In this document: positions 9,239-20,591 of the stretch, one piece after another | Position numbering within the stretch: the stretch's first letter is position 1 | How the letters are laid out: each line of letters opens with the position of its first letter | DNA from: Comamonas phosphati | Lineage (GTDB): Bacteria > Pseudomonadota > Gammaproteobacteria > Burkholderiales > Burkholderiaceae_C | Direction of reading: 5' to 3' | Assembly: GCF_014637085.1 (NCBI RefSeq) | Contig: NZ_BMEU01000008.1 | Span: 62,001 to 126,000, forward strand | Length of the DNA stretch: 64,000 bases | Made by a program: the position numbers and the translations under genes | Notes under the pieces: generated by a model | What the model was told of the DNA's origin: nothing | What the model saw: only the letters and a program-made list of their open reading frames with translations | Databases searched by the model: none

Positions 9239-10285
9239 TTACTGCAGGACAGCCTTGGCTTGGGCGTTCTGCGAGTCCAGCAGGGCCACCATCTGGTCGG
9301 CGTTGCGGACCGTGCATACGTCCTGCGGCAGATTCAGGCCGGAGCTCTTCAGATGGGCTTGCCCGCCGGCGGCGTCGATGGCCATCATCTGGTGCATGCA
9401 CATCTTGCCGTCCTCGACGCAGCGGTTGAGGATCTTGCCGTACAGGCCCTCATCCACGGCGGAGAAGCGCTCCACAGGGTGGCGCTCGCTGGGCTTGGCC
9501 AGGGCCAGGTAGGTGTCGCGCGTCAGCGGCTTGCCTTCGGACTTGGCCTTGGCGATCCACTGGGCGAACTCCTCGTTGCTCACGCCATGGAACTTGAAGG
9601 TCATGCCCGCAAAGCCGGCGCCGCTGTAATGCGAGGCCAGGCCGTTGTAGACGCCGGGCTTGTTGATGATGGCGTTCAGCTCGGTCTGCATGCCGGGCAT
9701 GGCATAGATCATGCCGGCCAGGTCAGGCACGTAGAACGCGTTCATGGTGTTGGTTGCGGTCAGCTTGAAGCGGATGGGGCGGTCCACCGGGGCCGCGAGT
9801 TCGTTCACCGTGGCGATGCCCTGCTCGGGGTAGAAGAACAGCCATTTCCAGTCCATCGCCACGACTTCCACTTCCAGGGGCTTCACATCGGCCGTCAGCG
9901 CTTTGCTGGCAGAGATGCGGTCCAGGGGGCGGTAGGGGTCGAGCTTGTGGGTGCTGATCCAGGTCAGGGCGCCCAGGGCGATGATGATCAGCAGGGGAAT
10001 CGTCCAGATCACCAGTTCCAGCGCCGTCGAGTGGTGCCACTCGGGGTCGTAGTGCGCTTCGGTGTTCGACTGGCGGTATTTCCAGGCAAACAGCAGCGTC
10101 AGGAAGATCACTGGAATGATGATGATGAGCATCAGCACCGTGGCTGTGATCACCAACTGGCCTTGCTGGGCGGCGACGTCGCCGGCAGGGTTGAGCACGA
10201 CGGCTTTGCTGCAACCAGCGAGGCTGGCTGCCAAAGCGGCCGCGATGAGCCATGAAGGCCCACGGATTTCCTTGATTTTTGGCAT
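9239..10285 (-). CDS. cyoA: Cytochrome bo3 quinol oxidase subunit II, lipoprotein
   Basis: Subunit II of the quinol oxidase. From ATG 10285 the protein begins MPKIKEI and has a lipoprotein signal ending in SLAG-C. Two transmembrane helices follow (LVITATVLMLIIIIPVIFL and ALELVIWTIPLLIIIALGALTW), then a periplasmic cupredoxin domain lacking the CuA cysteine ligands, as expected for quinol rather than cytochrome c oxidases. The MDWKWLFFYPEQGIATVNELA motif is typical. The frame extends to ATG 10309 but the lipobox spacing favours 10285. It is the first gene of the operon cyoABCD-SURF1-regB-regA; no cyoE (haem O synthase) is present in the operon. Confidence 0.96.
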   Translation of the reverse strand: MPKIKEIRGPSWLIAAALAASLAGCSKAVVLNPAGDVAAQQGQLVITATVLMLIIIIPVIFLTLLFAWKYRQSNTEAHYDPEWHHSTALELVIWTIPLLIIIALGALTWISTHKLDPYRPLDRISASKALTADVKPLEVEVVAMDWKWLFFYPEQGIATVNELAAPVDRPIRFKLTATNTMNAFYVPDLAGMIYAMPGMQTELNAIINKPGVYNGLASHYSGAGFAGMTFKFHGVSNEEFAQWIAKAKSEGKPLTRDTYLALAKPSERHPVERFSAVDEGLYGKILNRCVEDGKMCMHQMMAIDAAGGQAHLKSSGLNLPQDVCTVRNADQMVALLDSQNAQAKAVLQ

Positions 10286-10689
10286 GCTATAGGCGTGACG
10301 AAGTCGCATTTAGGTGTAAACGCGGATTACTGGATCTCGGTAAATGTAATACCAAGCCTGCATTTGTCGATTGGACATTTTGTCCAAGGTCAAGGGATAT
10401 GGGTTGACATTTCCTTGATGGGGCAATTACTTGCGCGCCTTCCAGGCTGCGCGATCGCCTTGCCCGGGAAGCGCGCAGCAACCGTTTTCAGGCCTTCGCC
10501 ACAGCCTTTCGGCCGCATGTTTCGCCAAGGCCAGGCAGCAGCGGGCCGCCGACGACAGTGTTCAGGGTGAAACCGCTATTGCGGCCTCCATGTCTTGCGC
10601 GTAGAACGGATGGCGTCAGCCGGGAAAGCGGCAGACAGAGAATCCTCTGGTACCGAGAGACAGCAAGTAAGACAAGGAGTTGCGTTCAT
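10286..10689. other. Divergent intergenic region between cyoA and the MHS transporter
   Basis: This stretch of about 400 bases holds no supported gene. It is more AT-rich near cyoA (10310-10430), where promoters for cyoA are expected. It contains a perfect palindrome (10371-10387), a GGTA/TACC imperfect dyad (10350-10364) and a rightward TTGACA at 10404-10409 without a convincing -10 box. The right part is GC-rich and ends with AAGGAG before the transporter ATG. Confidence 0.5.
10371..10387. promoter_or_regulatory. Operator-like perfect palindrome upstream of cyoA
   Basis: TTGGACATTTTGTCCAA: perfect 7-base arms around TTT. On the cyoA strand the palindrome directly follows a TTGACC hexamer, so it would occupy a 17-base promoter spacer, although the following hexamer is a poor -10. 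It does not match the FNR consensus. Its position about 85 bases before cyoA suggests a respiratory-gene regulator site. Confidence 0.45.
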
Positions 10690-12033
10690 ATGAGTAGCCT
10701 CAATCCGTCGTCCGTCGGTCTTACTCCGCAAGACTATGAGAGTTCCGAAACCCTGGCCCTGGCAGATACGCACGAAGATGCCACCCCCGGCGAAATCGCC
10801 GTGGGCGTGATCATCGGCCGCTCATCCGAATACTTCGACTTTTTCGTGTTCGGCATTGCCTGCGTGCTGGTGTTTCCGTCCGTCCTGTTCCCGTTCCTGT
10901 CCAAGCTCGATGGCACGCTGGCCGCATTTGCCATCTTCTCGCTGGCCTTCATCGCGCGGCCCATAGGCACGGCGATTTCCATGGCCGTGCAGCGCCACTG
11001 GGGCCGGGCGACCAAGCTGACGCTGGCCTTGTTCCTGCTGGGCATCTGCACCGTTGGCATGGCCTTCCTGCCCACATATGAAAGCGTGGGCGTCAAGGCC
11101 ATCGTGGCCATGGCCATTCTGCGCGTGGGTCAGGGCCTGGCCTTGGGCGGCTCCTGGGACGGTCTGCCCTCCCTGCTGGCCATGTCGGCACCCAAGAACC
11201 GCCGCGGCTGGTATTCCATGATCGGCCAACTGGGCGCGCCTCTGGGCTTTGTGATCGCGGCCAGCCTGTTCGCCTACCTGTACAGCAACCTGAGCGCCGA
11301 CGAATTCCTGACCTGGGGCTGGCGCTATCCTTTCTGCGTGGCCTTCGCCATCAACGTCGTGGCGCTGTTCGCGCGCCTGCGCCTGGTGGTCGGCCAGTCC
11401 TACACGGAAATGCTGCAGGAGCGCGAGCTGGAGCCCATCAGCGTGACCAGCCTGATGCGTGACGAGGGCCGCAACGTGATGCTGGGCGCCTTTGCCGCGC
11501 TGGCCAGCTTTGCGCTGTTCCACCTGGTGACGGTGTTCCCGCTGTCGTGGATCTCCATGTTCTCCGACCAGTCCATGACGGAAGTGCTGATCGTGCAGAT
11601 CATCGGCGCCTGCTGCGCGGCCGTCGCCATCGTGGTGTCGGGCTGGCTGGCGGACCGGGTAGGGCGGCGCAACACGCTGGGCACCATGGCCTGCCTGATC
11701 GGCATCTTCAGCTTCCTGGCTCCCTGGCTGCTGGGCAGCGGCACCGCCGGGAACAATGTGTTCATCATCGTGGGCTTCATCCTGCTGGGCCTGTCGTATG
11801 GCCAGTCCTCGGGCACGGTGACGTCCAACTTCTCCTCGCACTACCGCTACACGGGGGCGGCGCTGTCCACCGACATGGCCTGGCTCATCGGCGCGGCCTT
11901 TGCGCCGCTGGTCGCCCTGGGCGTTTCCGCGCGCTTCGGCCTGGTGGCACTGGGCGCCTATCTGCTGTCCGGTGCGCTGTGCACGCTGGCGGCCCTGGGC
12001 ATCAACCGGGCGGTGGAGGCGCGCGACCAGTGA
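10690..12033 (+). CDS. MFS transporter, MHS (metabolite:H+ symporter) type
   Basis: Inner-membrane secondary transporter of 447 residues with hydrophobic segments consistent with 12 helices. Features seen are the N-terminal GEIAVGVIIGRSSEYFDFFVFGIACVLVFP block, the loop 2-3 region (FIARPIGTAISMAVQRHWGRATKL) and the loop 8-9 DRVGRRNTLG motif, which together recall the ProP/ShiA/KgtP branch of sugar and organic acid:proton symporters. Substrate is unknown. ATG 10690 is preceded by AAGGAG at a slightly long spacing; the frame extends to 10558 without support. It is divergent from the cyo operon and ends at a bidirectional terminator. Confidence 0.85.
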   Translation: MSSLNPSSVGLTPQDYESSETLALADTHEDATPGEIAVGVIIGRSSEYFDFFVFGIACVLVFPSVLFPFLSKLDGTLAAFAIFSLAFIARPIGTAISMAVQRHWGRATKLTLALFLLGICTVGMAFLPTYESVGVKAIVAMAILRVGQGLALGGSWDGLPSLLAMSAPKNRRGWYSMIGQLGAPLGFVIAASLFAYLYSNLSADEFLTWGWRYPFCVAFAINVVALFARLRLVVGQSYTEMLQERELEPISVTSLMRDEGRNVMLGAFAALASFALFHLVTVFPLSWISMFSDQSMTEVLIVQIIGACCAAVAIVVSGWLADRVGRRNTLGTMACLIGIFSFLAPWLLGSGTAGNNVFIIVGFILLGLSYGQSSGTVTSNFSSHYRYTGAALSTDMAWLIGAAFAPLVALGVSARFGLVALGAYLLSGALCTLAALGINRAVEARDQ

Positions 12034-12052
12034 TGCGTCCCGTGTGAAAAAA

Positions 12053-12079
12053 GAAGCCGGGCGAGTCCCGGCTTTTTTC
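12053..12079. terminator. Bidirectional Rho-independent terminator
   Basis: Stem AAGCCGGG / CCCGGCTT with a five-base loop (12054-12061 and 12067-12074), an A-run on the left and a T-run on the right. It lies between the convergent MHS transporter and the small membrane protein gene, whose stop codon overlaps its right flank. Confidence 0.85.
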
Positions 12080-12386
12080 ATGGATTGGCCTGGTATCTTG
12101 ACTTGTAGGCAAACTCCAGCCGTTCGCAATCGGCCTGGGAGCTGAACTCGCGGGTCTTGCGTTCGGCCTCGGGTTTCTGGATCTGCTTCCAGCAGAGCTT
12201 GATGGTCTCGCCCTCGACCCAGCGCTGCTTGCTTTCGGGGTCGTCCATCAGGGAGCCGACCAGCATCAACACGCCGAAGATGCCGACCGGCAGGCCGATG
12301 AGCCAGGGCACGAGCCGGTTTCTGGTCGCAGGCTGCTGCGCATGGCCGGACGGGTCCGGCGCCGTGGAGATCTGTGGATCGGTCAT
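12078..12386 (-). CDS. Small single-helix membrane protein, function unknown
   Basis: A 102-residue protein beginning MTDPQIS from ATG 12386, which has AAGGAA upstream; the frame extends to 12446 without support. A polar N-terminus is followed by one membrane helix (LVPWLIGLPVGIFGVLMLVGSLM) and a charged C-terminal domain with two cysteines (IKLCWKQIQKP and SQADCERLEF) that could form a disulfide if periplasmic. I recognise no named family. It is convergent with the MHS transporter and divergent from alaS. Confidence 0.7.
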   Translation of the reverse strand: MTDPQISTAPDPSGHAQQPATRNRLVPWLIGLPVGIFGVLMLVGSLMDDPESKQRWVEGETIKLCWKQIQKPEAERKTREFSSQADCERLEFAYKSRYQANP

Positions 12387-12501
12387 GGTTTTCCTTGTGC
12401 CGCAGATTATCGGGGCACGCCGGAGGCACGTGTTAACCGACATCAAAATACGTGCGGCGCTGGCCGGTTGCCGACATGCGCCAGGGTGGTAAGCGCAAAC
12501 C

Positions 12502-12507
12502 TATAAT
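12502..12507 (+). promoter_or_regulatory. Probable -10 box for alaS
   Basis: A consensus TATAAT lies about 90 bases before the alaS start in an otherwise GC-rich region. No good -35 hexamer is visible at the standard distance. Confidence 0.4.
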
Positions 12508-12598
12508 GTCTGGCTGATTTGCCTTGACCTGCGCATGCAGGGTTGCCGCAACCCTGTGGGCCGCTGGTGCTGCGCGGCGCACCTCCATTCCAAAGACC

Positions 12599-15433
<2,835 letters not shown>

Positions 15434-15451
15434 GCTGCCTTGCTTCCAAAG

Positions 15452-15482
15452 AAAAACGCTCCTCATCAAGGAGCGTTTTTTT
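15452..15482 (+). terminator. Rho-independent terminator of alaS
   Basis: Stem AAAAACGCTCCT / AGGAGCGTTTTT with a short CATCA loop, followed by more T residues, 20 bases after the alaS stop. The leading A-run means it could also act leftward on trmB. Confidence 0.85.
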
Positions 15483-15512
15483 ATGTCTAAACCGCAGCGG
15501 GCCTAAGCCAGA

Positions 15513-15613
15513 AACATCGAGCAAGGGCCGCCCCGCAGCGAAGATGTTGTTCCCCTTCCATAGCGCGCAGCGCGTAGAGAAAGGGGGAAGGCGCAAAGTG
15601 CCTCAGGGGGTTA
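15513..15613 (+). repeat. GC-rich dispersed intergenic repeat, copy 3
   Basis: AACATCGAGCAAGGGCCGCC is followed by CCGCAGCGAAGATGTTGTTCC, a GCGCGCAGCGCG hairpin and GCCTCAGGGGGTTA. It occupies the alaS-trmB gap and its right end overlaps the trmB stop codon. Confidence 0.75.
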
Positions 15614-16384
15614 CTTTTTCCGGAACACCAGATCCCACACGCCATGGCCCAGGCGCAGGCCGCGGTTCTCGAACTTGGTCAGCGGGCGGTAGTCGGGCTT
15701 GGGCGCATAGCCTTCGGCCGTGTTCTGCAGCAGCGGCTCGGCGCCCAGCACTTGCAGCATCTGCACGGCATAGGGCTCCCAGTCGGTGGCGCAGTGGATG
15801 TAGCCGCCGGGCTTGATGCGCGCGGCCAGCTTGGCGATCAGCGGCGGCTGGATCAGGCGGCGCTTGTTGTGCTTCTTCTTGTGCCAGGGGTCGGGGAAGA
15901 AGATGTGCACGCCGTCGATCGAGGTTTCGGGCAGCATGTGGTCTATGACTTCCACGGCATCGTGCTGCAGGATGCGGATGTTCTCGATCTCCTGCTCGCC
16001 GATGCGCTTGAGCAGGGCGCCCACGCCGGGCTCGTGCACTTCGCAGCACAGGAAGTTGTCGTCGGGGCGCACGCGTGCGATATGGGCCGTGGCTTCGCCC
16101 ATGCCGAAGCCGATCTCGAGGATCAGCGGGGCCGGGCGGCCGAAGGCGGCAGGGGCGTCCAGCGCCGCCTTCTGGTATGGCAGCAGAAAACGCGGCCCTA
16201 GTTCTTCAAAAGCCTTGGCCTGGCCGGTGGTCGTGCGGCCGGCGCGGCGCACATAGCTCTTGATGGTCTTGGGGTGGGCCACGCCTTCGGGCGCCTGGCC
16301 CGGGGAGACTTGGGTGGAAACCGCGGCGGCGCTCGTATCGGTCGCGGCCGCGGTTTCGGGTGTGGAGGAGGTAGAGGAAGTCAC
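15611..16384 (-). CDS. trmB: tRNA (guanine-N7-)-methyltransferase TrmB
   Basis: Methylates G46 in the variable loop of tRNAs using S-adenosylmethionine. The SAM-binding motif [17 protein letters not shown], the [12 protein letters not shown] segment, the catalytic-loop [20 protein letters not shown] and the ending [23 protein letters not shown] are all characteristic. The N-terminus is a long Ser/Thr/Ala-rich tail unlike most TrmB, so the start is uncertain: GTG 16384 is used here, with TTG 16414 as alternative. gluQRS lies upstream with a small gap and the same orientation, suggesting a tRNA-modification operon. The stop codon borders a dispersed repeat. Confidence 0.94.
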   Translation of the reverse strand: MTSSTSSTPETAAATDTSAAAVSTQVSPGQAPEGVAHPKTIKSYVRRAGRTTTGQAKAFEELGPRFLLPYQKAALDAPAAFGRPAPLILEIGFGMGEATAHIARVRPDDNFLCCEVHEPGVGALLKRIGEQEIENIRILQHDAVEVIDHMLPETSIDGVHIFFPDPWHKKKHNKRRLIQPPLIAKLAARIKPGGYIHCATDWEPYAVQMLQVLGAEPLLQNTAEGYAPKPDYRPLTKFENRGLRLGHGVWDLVFRKK

Positions 16385-16446
16385 GGGGCGTGATTGTAAA
16401 TAGGACTGGCACAAACGGCAGCCCGCGCTGGAATGGCGGGGGCAGC

Positions 16447-17406
16447 TCAGTCGGCTTCAAGCATGGGATTGGGATGCATCCCGCGCCAGTGCCGTACCCA
16501 GAATGCGAGTGCATCAGGCAAGGTGGGGGCGGGATTGTCAGGTACTGGCAGGCCCAGGCAGGCAGCGGCCCGGGCCAGGGCGACCGGAGGATTGGCCAGG
16601 TCCACGGCCGGCGCGCCGTGCTGCTTGGAAAGCTTTTCGCCATTGGCCATGCGCACCAGCGGCGTATGCAGGTAGCGGGGGCGGGCAAGGTGCAGGGCCT
16701 GCTGCAGCAGGAGCTGGCGTGGCGTGTTGTCCGCCAGGTCTTCGCCGCGCACGATGTCGGTGACGCCTTGCTCGCCATCGTCCACCACCACAGCCAACTG
16801 GTAGGCCCACAGGCCATCGGCGCGGCGTAGCACGAAGTCGCCCACGGCGGCAAGCACATCTTGCTGCTGAGCGCCCAGGCGCCGGTCCTGCCAAGACACA
16901 AGACCCATGGATGCTTGAGTCTGATGGGACGGGTGTTCGGTGATCCAGCGCTGGAGCGCGAAGCGCCAGGCCCGCGCCGGCTTGCCCTGCAGGCCGTTGC
17001 GGCAGATGCCGGGATAGGGGCGCTCCACATGGCGCTCGTGGGCCAGTCCCATGGCCTGCCAGGCCGCTTCGATGTCCTTGCGCGTGCAGCCGCAGGGGTA
17101 GGCGAGCTGGGCCTGCAGCAACTGTTCGAGCGCCTGGATGTAGAGGGCATGGCGCTGGGATTGCCAGACCACGGGAGCATCCGGGTGCAGGCCGCAGGCT
17201 GCCAACTGGCGCAGTATCTCCTGGTCGGCCCCGGGCTGGCAGCGCGGCGGGTCTATGTCTTCCATGCGCACCAGCCAGCTGCCGCCGTGGGCGCGTGCAT
17301 CCAGCCAACTGGCCAGCGCAGCCACCAGCGAGCCGGCATGCAGGGGGCCGGTAGGTGAGGGAGCAAAGCGGCCGATATAGCGGGGCCGGGCGGAGATGGC
17401 AGACAT
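16447..17406 (-). CDS. gluQ: Glutamyl-Q tRNA(Asp) synthetase
   Basis: Attaches glutamate to queuosine in the anticodon wobble position of tRNA-Asp. It is a 319-residue paralogue of the GluRS catalytic domain without the anticodon-binding domain. The class I signature [14 protein letters not shown] (HIGH-like) and the KLSKQHGA (KMSKS-like) motif are both present. A zinc site is visible as PCGC followed by PYPGIC. The N-terminus [12 protein letters not shown] fits ATG 17406. Co-oriented with trmB downstream and the FAD oxidoreductase upstream, 45 bases away, consistent with one transcript. Confidence 0.94.
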   Translation of the reverse strand: MSAISARPRYIGRFAPSPTGPLHAGSLVAALASWLDARAHGGSWLVRMEDIDPPRCQPGADQEILRQLAACGLHPDAPVVWQSQRHALYIQALEQLLQAQLAYPCGCTRKDIEAAWQAMGLAHERHVERPYPGICRNGLQGKPARAWRFALQRWITEHPSHQTQASMGLVSWQDRRLGAQQQDVLAAVGDFVLRRADGLWAYQLAVVVDDGEQGVTDIVRGEDLADNTPRQLLLQQALHLARPRYLHTPLVRMANGEKLSKQHGAPAVDLANPPVALARAAACLGLPVPDNPAPTLPDALAFWVRHWRGMHPNPMLEAD

Positions 17407-17451
17407 AGAGGGCGCCCATCATAGCGGCGCGGCCCCGCCTGGAGCGCTTTC

Positions 17452-18585
17452 TCAGGCCAGCGCCAGGCCCATTTCCAGCCCCGAGATGAAGGCGTCCTCG
17501 ACGCGGTGGCCCAGGCACCAGTCGCCGCAAAGTCCGAGTCCGCTGGACGGATCGTGCAGATGGCTCTGGCCCAGGGGGGCGAGCGTCTGCGCCTGCGGCC
17601 ACAGATAGACGCTGGCATGGCGCGGCGCCACGCGTATGCCCGTGATCTCGCCAAAAGCCTTTTCCAGCTTGGACAGCACGCGCGAGGGATCATCGCTGCG
17701 GTGTTCCTGGGACCACAGCGGGTTGGCGTGCACCGTCCAGCGCTCGGTCTGGGCGCGGCCCGGCTTGGAGGATTCGCGGGCCACCCAGGCAATGCGGTCG
17801 TGGGTGCTGCGGGCCGCGTTCCATTGAGGCCCCAGCGTGCTCAGGCCGGCCTGGGCCGCCATGGGATAGGACAGGGTCATGGCCCAGCAGGGCGCCATTT
17901 CCACCAGGGCCAGCGATTGCGCCAGCTTGGCGCTTTGCGGAGCCGACTGCAGCAGTTGCTGGGCCAGCGGCGCGGGCACGGCCAGCACCACGGTATCGAA
18001 GCCGCCGGCGGTTTGCTGGCCGTGGTCCTCGGTGTCCAGCGTCAGCTCCCACTGGTGCTTGCTGGGGTGGCGGGGGCCGCTGGCAAGGTGGTGCACCAGC
18101 CGCGTCACGGACTGGCCCAGGTGCAGCCGGCCGGCGTCCCACAGCGGCACGGCCCAGGCCAGGGGCAGGGCCTGCATGTCCGGCGCGCCCACCCAATGGG
18201 TTTCGCGCACCGGCGGTGTCTCCTGGGCCTTGCGGCCCTGGGCGTTGCGTATCTGCACGCTGCTCACGCTCCAGGAGCGGACGGTGCCGGGCGCCGTGTC
18301 CAGCGCCATCTGAAAGCGCGGATCGTGCACGGTGAAGAACTGGGCGCCGATGTCGAAGCTGCCGTAGGGGCCGCTGACCGAGCGCAGGCGTCCGCCGGCC
18401 TGGGGCAATCGTTCATAGACATGGACGTCGTGGCCGGCCTGCATCAGCGTGCGGGCACAGGCCAGGCCGGCAATGCCGGCGCCGATCACGGCAATGCGCC
18501 GTGTCTGGCCGGATGCGGGGGGCTTGGAGGAAGCTGAAGAAGAGCGCGCAGCTTTGGTGGCCGAGGAAGCACGGGAAGCGTTCAT
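17452..18585 (-). CDS. FAD-dependent amine-oxidase/renalase-like oxidoreductase
   Basis: A 377-residue flavoprotein. After a Ser/Ala-rich leader of about 28 residues comes the FAD-binding Rossmann motif RRIAVIGAGIAGLACARTL, with the acidic residue in VHVYERLPQAGGRLRS. The family-typical FDIGAQFFTV follows, and the C-terminal FAD contact is in GLGLCGDWCLGHRVEDAFISGLEMG. This pattern matches the NAD(P)/FAD-dependent proteins related to renalase and deoxyribodipyrimidine-linked oxidoreductases; substrate unknown. ATG 18585 has AAAAGG upstream. It is probably co-transcribed with gluQ and trmB. Confidence 0.82.
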   Translation of the reverse strand: MNASRASSATKAARSSSASSKPPASGQTRRIAVIGAGIAGLACARTLMQAGHDVHVYERLPQAGGRLRSVSGPYGSFDIGAQFFTVHDPRFQMALDTAPGTVRSWSVSSVQIRNAQGRKAQETPPVRETHWVGAPDMQALPLAWAVPLWDAGRLHLGQSVTRLVHHLASGPRHPSKHQWELTLDTEDHGQQTAGGFDTVVLAVPAPLAQQLLQSAPQSAKLAQSLALVEMAPCWAMTLSYPMAAQAGLSTLGPQWNAARSTHDRIAWVARESSKPGRAQTERWTVHANPLWSQEHRSDDPSRVLSKLEKAFGEITGIRVAPRHASVYLWPQAQTLAPLGQSHLHDPSSGLGLCGDWCLGHRVEDAFISGLEMGLALA

Positions 18586-18761
18586 GAACAAGCCTTTTCA
18601 ACACAAGTCCGTCATAGCGTAGCAGCTAGCCAAAGCATAGCAAGCGGTATTGCGCAGATTTTTGGCGAGCGCGCGCTCGGTATCTGCGGTATCCGATGCT
18701 GCAACGCATCACTGTTAGCCACTCTACACCGCGCATGTGATGCTCCGGGGTCTGGCCGCGT

Positions 18762-19700
18762 TCAATGGTGGTGATGGTTTTCCATGAGGGCCTTGTGGGT
18801 GGCCGGGCTCTCCAGCTGCTCGATCCACCATTGCAGCGCGCGGCCGGGCGTGTGCTGGGGCGAGCCGGACCATGCGTAGTGCACGCGCAGGGTGCGTTTG
18901 GCGCGCTTGACCTGGCGTGTGACCAGCAGGCCTGCTTCCAGATAGGCCTGGGCCATGCCGAGCGGCAGAAAGCCGTAGCCTATGCCGCGTATCTGGGCCT
19001 CCACCTTGGCCTGCATGCTGTCCACGGTCAGTACATCCTGGCCGTTGATCAGCCCGTAGCTGATGTTGCTGCGCACACCCGAGTCCGCCACGGCGATCAG
19101 CCGGTGCTGCAGCAGTTCCTCGTCGGAGATGGGCTCCCGGGCCTGGGCTAGGGGGTGGTGCGGCGCCACGGCGAAGATGAAGTCGGCCTCGCCCATTTCG
19201 CGGGTCTGCAGGCCCGCGGAGTTGCTGGTGTTGACGGCCACGCCTATGGCCAGATCGGCCTGGCCGCTGGTCAGCATCTCCAGGGTGCCGTTCAATATGG
19301 CATCCTTGAGCTTGAGACGGGTGGGGGGCTTCAAGGCATAGAAGGCCTCGATCAGCTCGAAGATCGGCGTGCGCGCCACTGCACCGTCCACGACGATGGT
19401 CAGCTGCGGCTCCCAGCCCGTGGCCACGCGCTTGACGCGGTGCGCCACGGCGTCTATCTCCTGCAGCAGCCGCGCGCCTTCGGCCAGCAGCGCCTGGCCG
19501 GCCTCGGTGGGCTGGGCGTGGCGCGAGCGACGGTCGAACAGCAGAACGTCGAGCGCGTCCTCAATCTGGCGCACGCGATAGGTCAGCGCGCTGGGGACCA
19601 GCCCCAGGGAGCGCGCGGCGGCCGCAAAGCTACCGGTTTCCGAGATGGCCTGCAGCATGGCCAGGCTGTCGGGGGTCAGAACGTCGCGGGAGCTAGGCAT
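18762..19700 (-). CDS. LysR family transcriptional regulator
   Basis: A 312-residue regulator with an N-terminal winged HTH (LAMLQAISETGSFAAAARSLGLVPSALTYRVRQIEDALDVLLFDR) and a C-terminal substrate-binding fold (about 90-300). Divergent from the pirin gene 129 bases away, the classic layout for a LysR regulator and its target. An inverted repeat ATGCCTC/GAGGCAT (19744-19790) lies in the gap. The protein ends in four consecutive histidines (ENHHHH), an unusual natural tail. Effector unknown; a redox or quinone stress signal would fit the target genes. Confidence 0.9.
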   Translation of the reverse strand: MPSSRDVLTPDSLAMLQAISETGSFAAAARSLGLVPSALTYRVRQIEDALDVLLFDRRSRHAQPTEAGQALLAEGARLLQEIDAVAHRVKRVATGWEPQLTIVVDGAVARTPIFELIEAFYALKPPTRLKLKDAILNGTLEMLTSGQADLAIGVAVNTSNSAGLQTREMGEADFIFAVAPHHPLAQAREPISDEELLQHRLIAVADSGVRSNISYGLINGQDVLTVDSMQAKVEAQIRGIGYGFLPLGMAQAYLEAGLLVTRQVKRAKRTLRVHYAWSGSPQHTPGRALQWWIEQLESPATHKALMENHHHH

Positions 19701-19829
19701 GGAGGTGGCAGGGACTGTTCAAAGTTTTCGAATGATGCCATCAATGCCTCTCAGTCACAGCAGGGGGCGGAACTTTTACAGTGGAGGCATCGAGATTTGG
19801 TTGACGCTTAGGAAAGAAAGGATCACACC

Positions 19830-20531
19830 ATGATGACTCTGCGCCGCTCCCAGGAACGCGGCTTTGCCGACCATGGCTGGCTGAAGTCGTTTCACAGTTT
19901 TTCGTTTGCCGGCTACTACGATCCGCGCCACATGGGCTTTGGCAATCTGCGCGTGATCAATGAGGATCGCATCGCGCCCGGCACCGGTTTCGGCGCCCAT
20001 GGCCACCGCGACATGGAAATCATCAGCTACGTGCTGGAAGGCGGGCTCTCGCACAAGGACAACATGGGCAACGAGCAGACCATCGTGCCCGGTGAGGTGC
20101 AGCGCATGAGCGCGGGCACGGGTGTGGTGCACAGCGAGCACAACCATGCCCAAGGCCAGACCACGCACTTTCTGCAGATCTGGGTTCTGCCGGCTCGCAC
20201 CGGCATCACGCCCGGCTACGAGCAGAAGGCCTTCCCCGAAGCCGAAAAGCGCGGTCGCCTGCGCCTGGTGGCATCGCCCGATGGCGCCGAGGGCTCCGTG
20301 TCCATGAATGCCGATGCGCGCCTGTTCGCCGGCCTGTTCGACGGTGGCGAATCCTTTGACATGGCGCTGCCCGCCGGACGCAAGACCTATGTGCACCTGG
20401 TGCGCGGCAGTCTGACCGTCAATGGACAACGGCTGACAAGCGGTGATGCGGCACTTCTGGAAAATGAGTCCGCCTTGCATCTGGAGGCCGGCGAGCAGGC
20501 AGAAGTGCTGGTGTTCGATCTTGAAGCCTGA
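19830..20531 (+). CDS. Pirin family protein
   Basis: A 233-residue bicupin of the pirin/YhaK family. The N-terminal cupin has FHSFSFAGYYDPRHMGFGNLRVINEDRIAPGTGFGAHGHRDMEIISYVLEG, split here across recognisable blocks. It carries the metal-binding HxH (AHGHRDME), the downstream histidine (VVHSEHN) and glutamate. Some pirins have quercetinase activity; others are redox-responsive regulators. AAAGGAT precedes ATG 19830. It is the first gene of a likely pirin-DoxX unit, opposite the LysR gene. Confidence 0.93.
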   Translation: MMTLRRSQERGFADHGWLKSFHSFSFAGYYDPRHMGFGNLRVINEDRIAPGTGFGAHGHRDMEIISYVLEGGLSHKDNMGNEQTIVPGEVQRMSAGTGVVHSEHNHAQGQTTHFLQIWVLPARTGITPGYEQKAFPEAEKRGRLRLVASPDGAEGSVSMNADARLFAGLFDGGESFDMALPAGRKTYVHLVRGSLTVNGQRLTSGDAALLENESALHLEAGEQAEVLVFDLEA

Positions 20532-20591
20532 ACGGCTTGTGTGTTGTCTTGTTTTTTTATCAATGAGCGGCAGCAGCCGCAAGGAGTGTGT

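Noticed and set aside
10404-10432. Rightward promoter with TTGACA at 10404
   Set aside because: The -35 is perfect but at 16-18 bases no acceptable -10 is seen, so it is not listed as a promoter.
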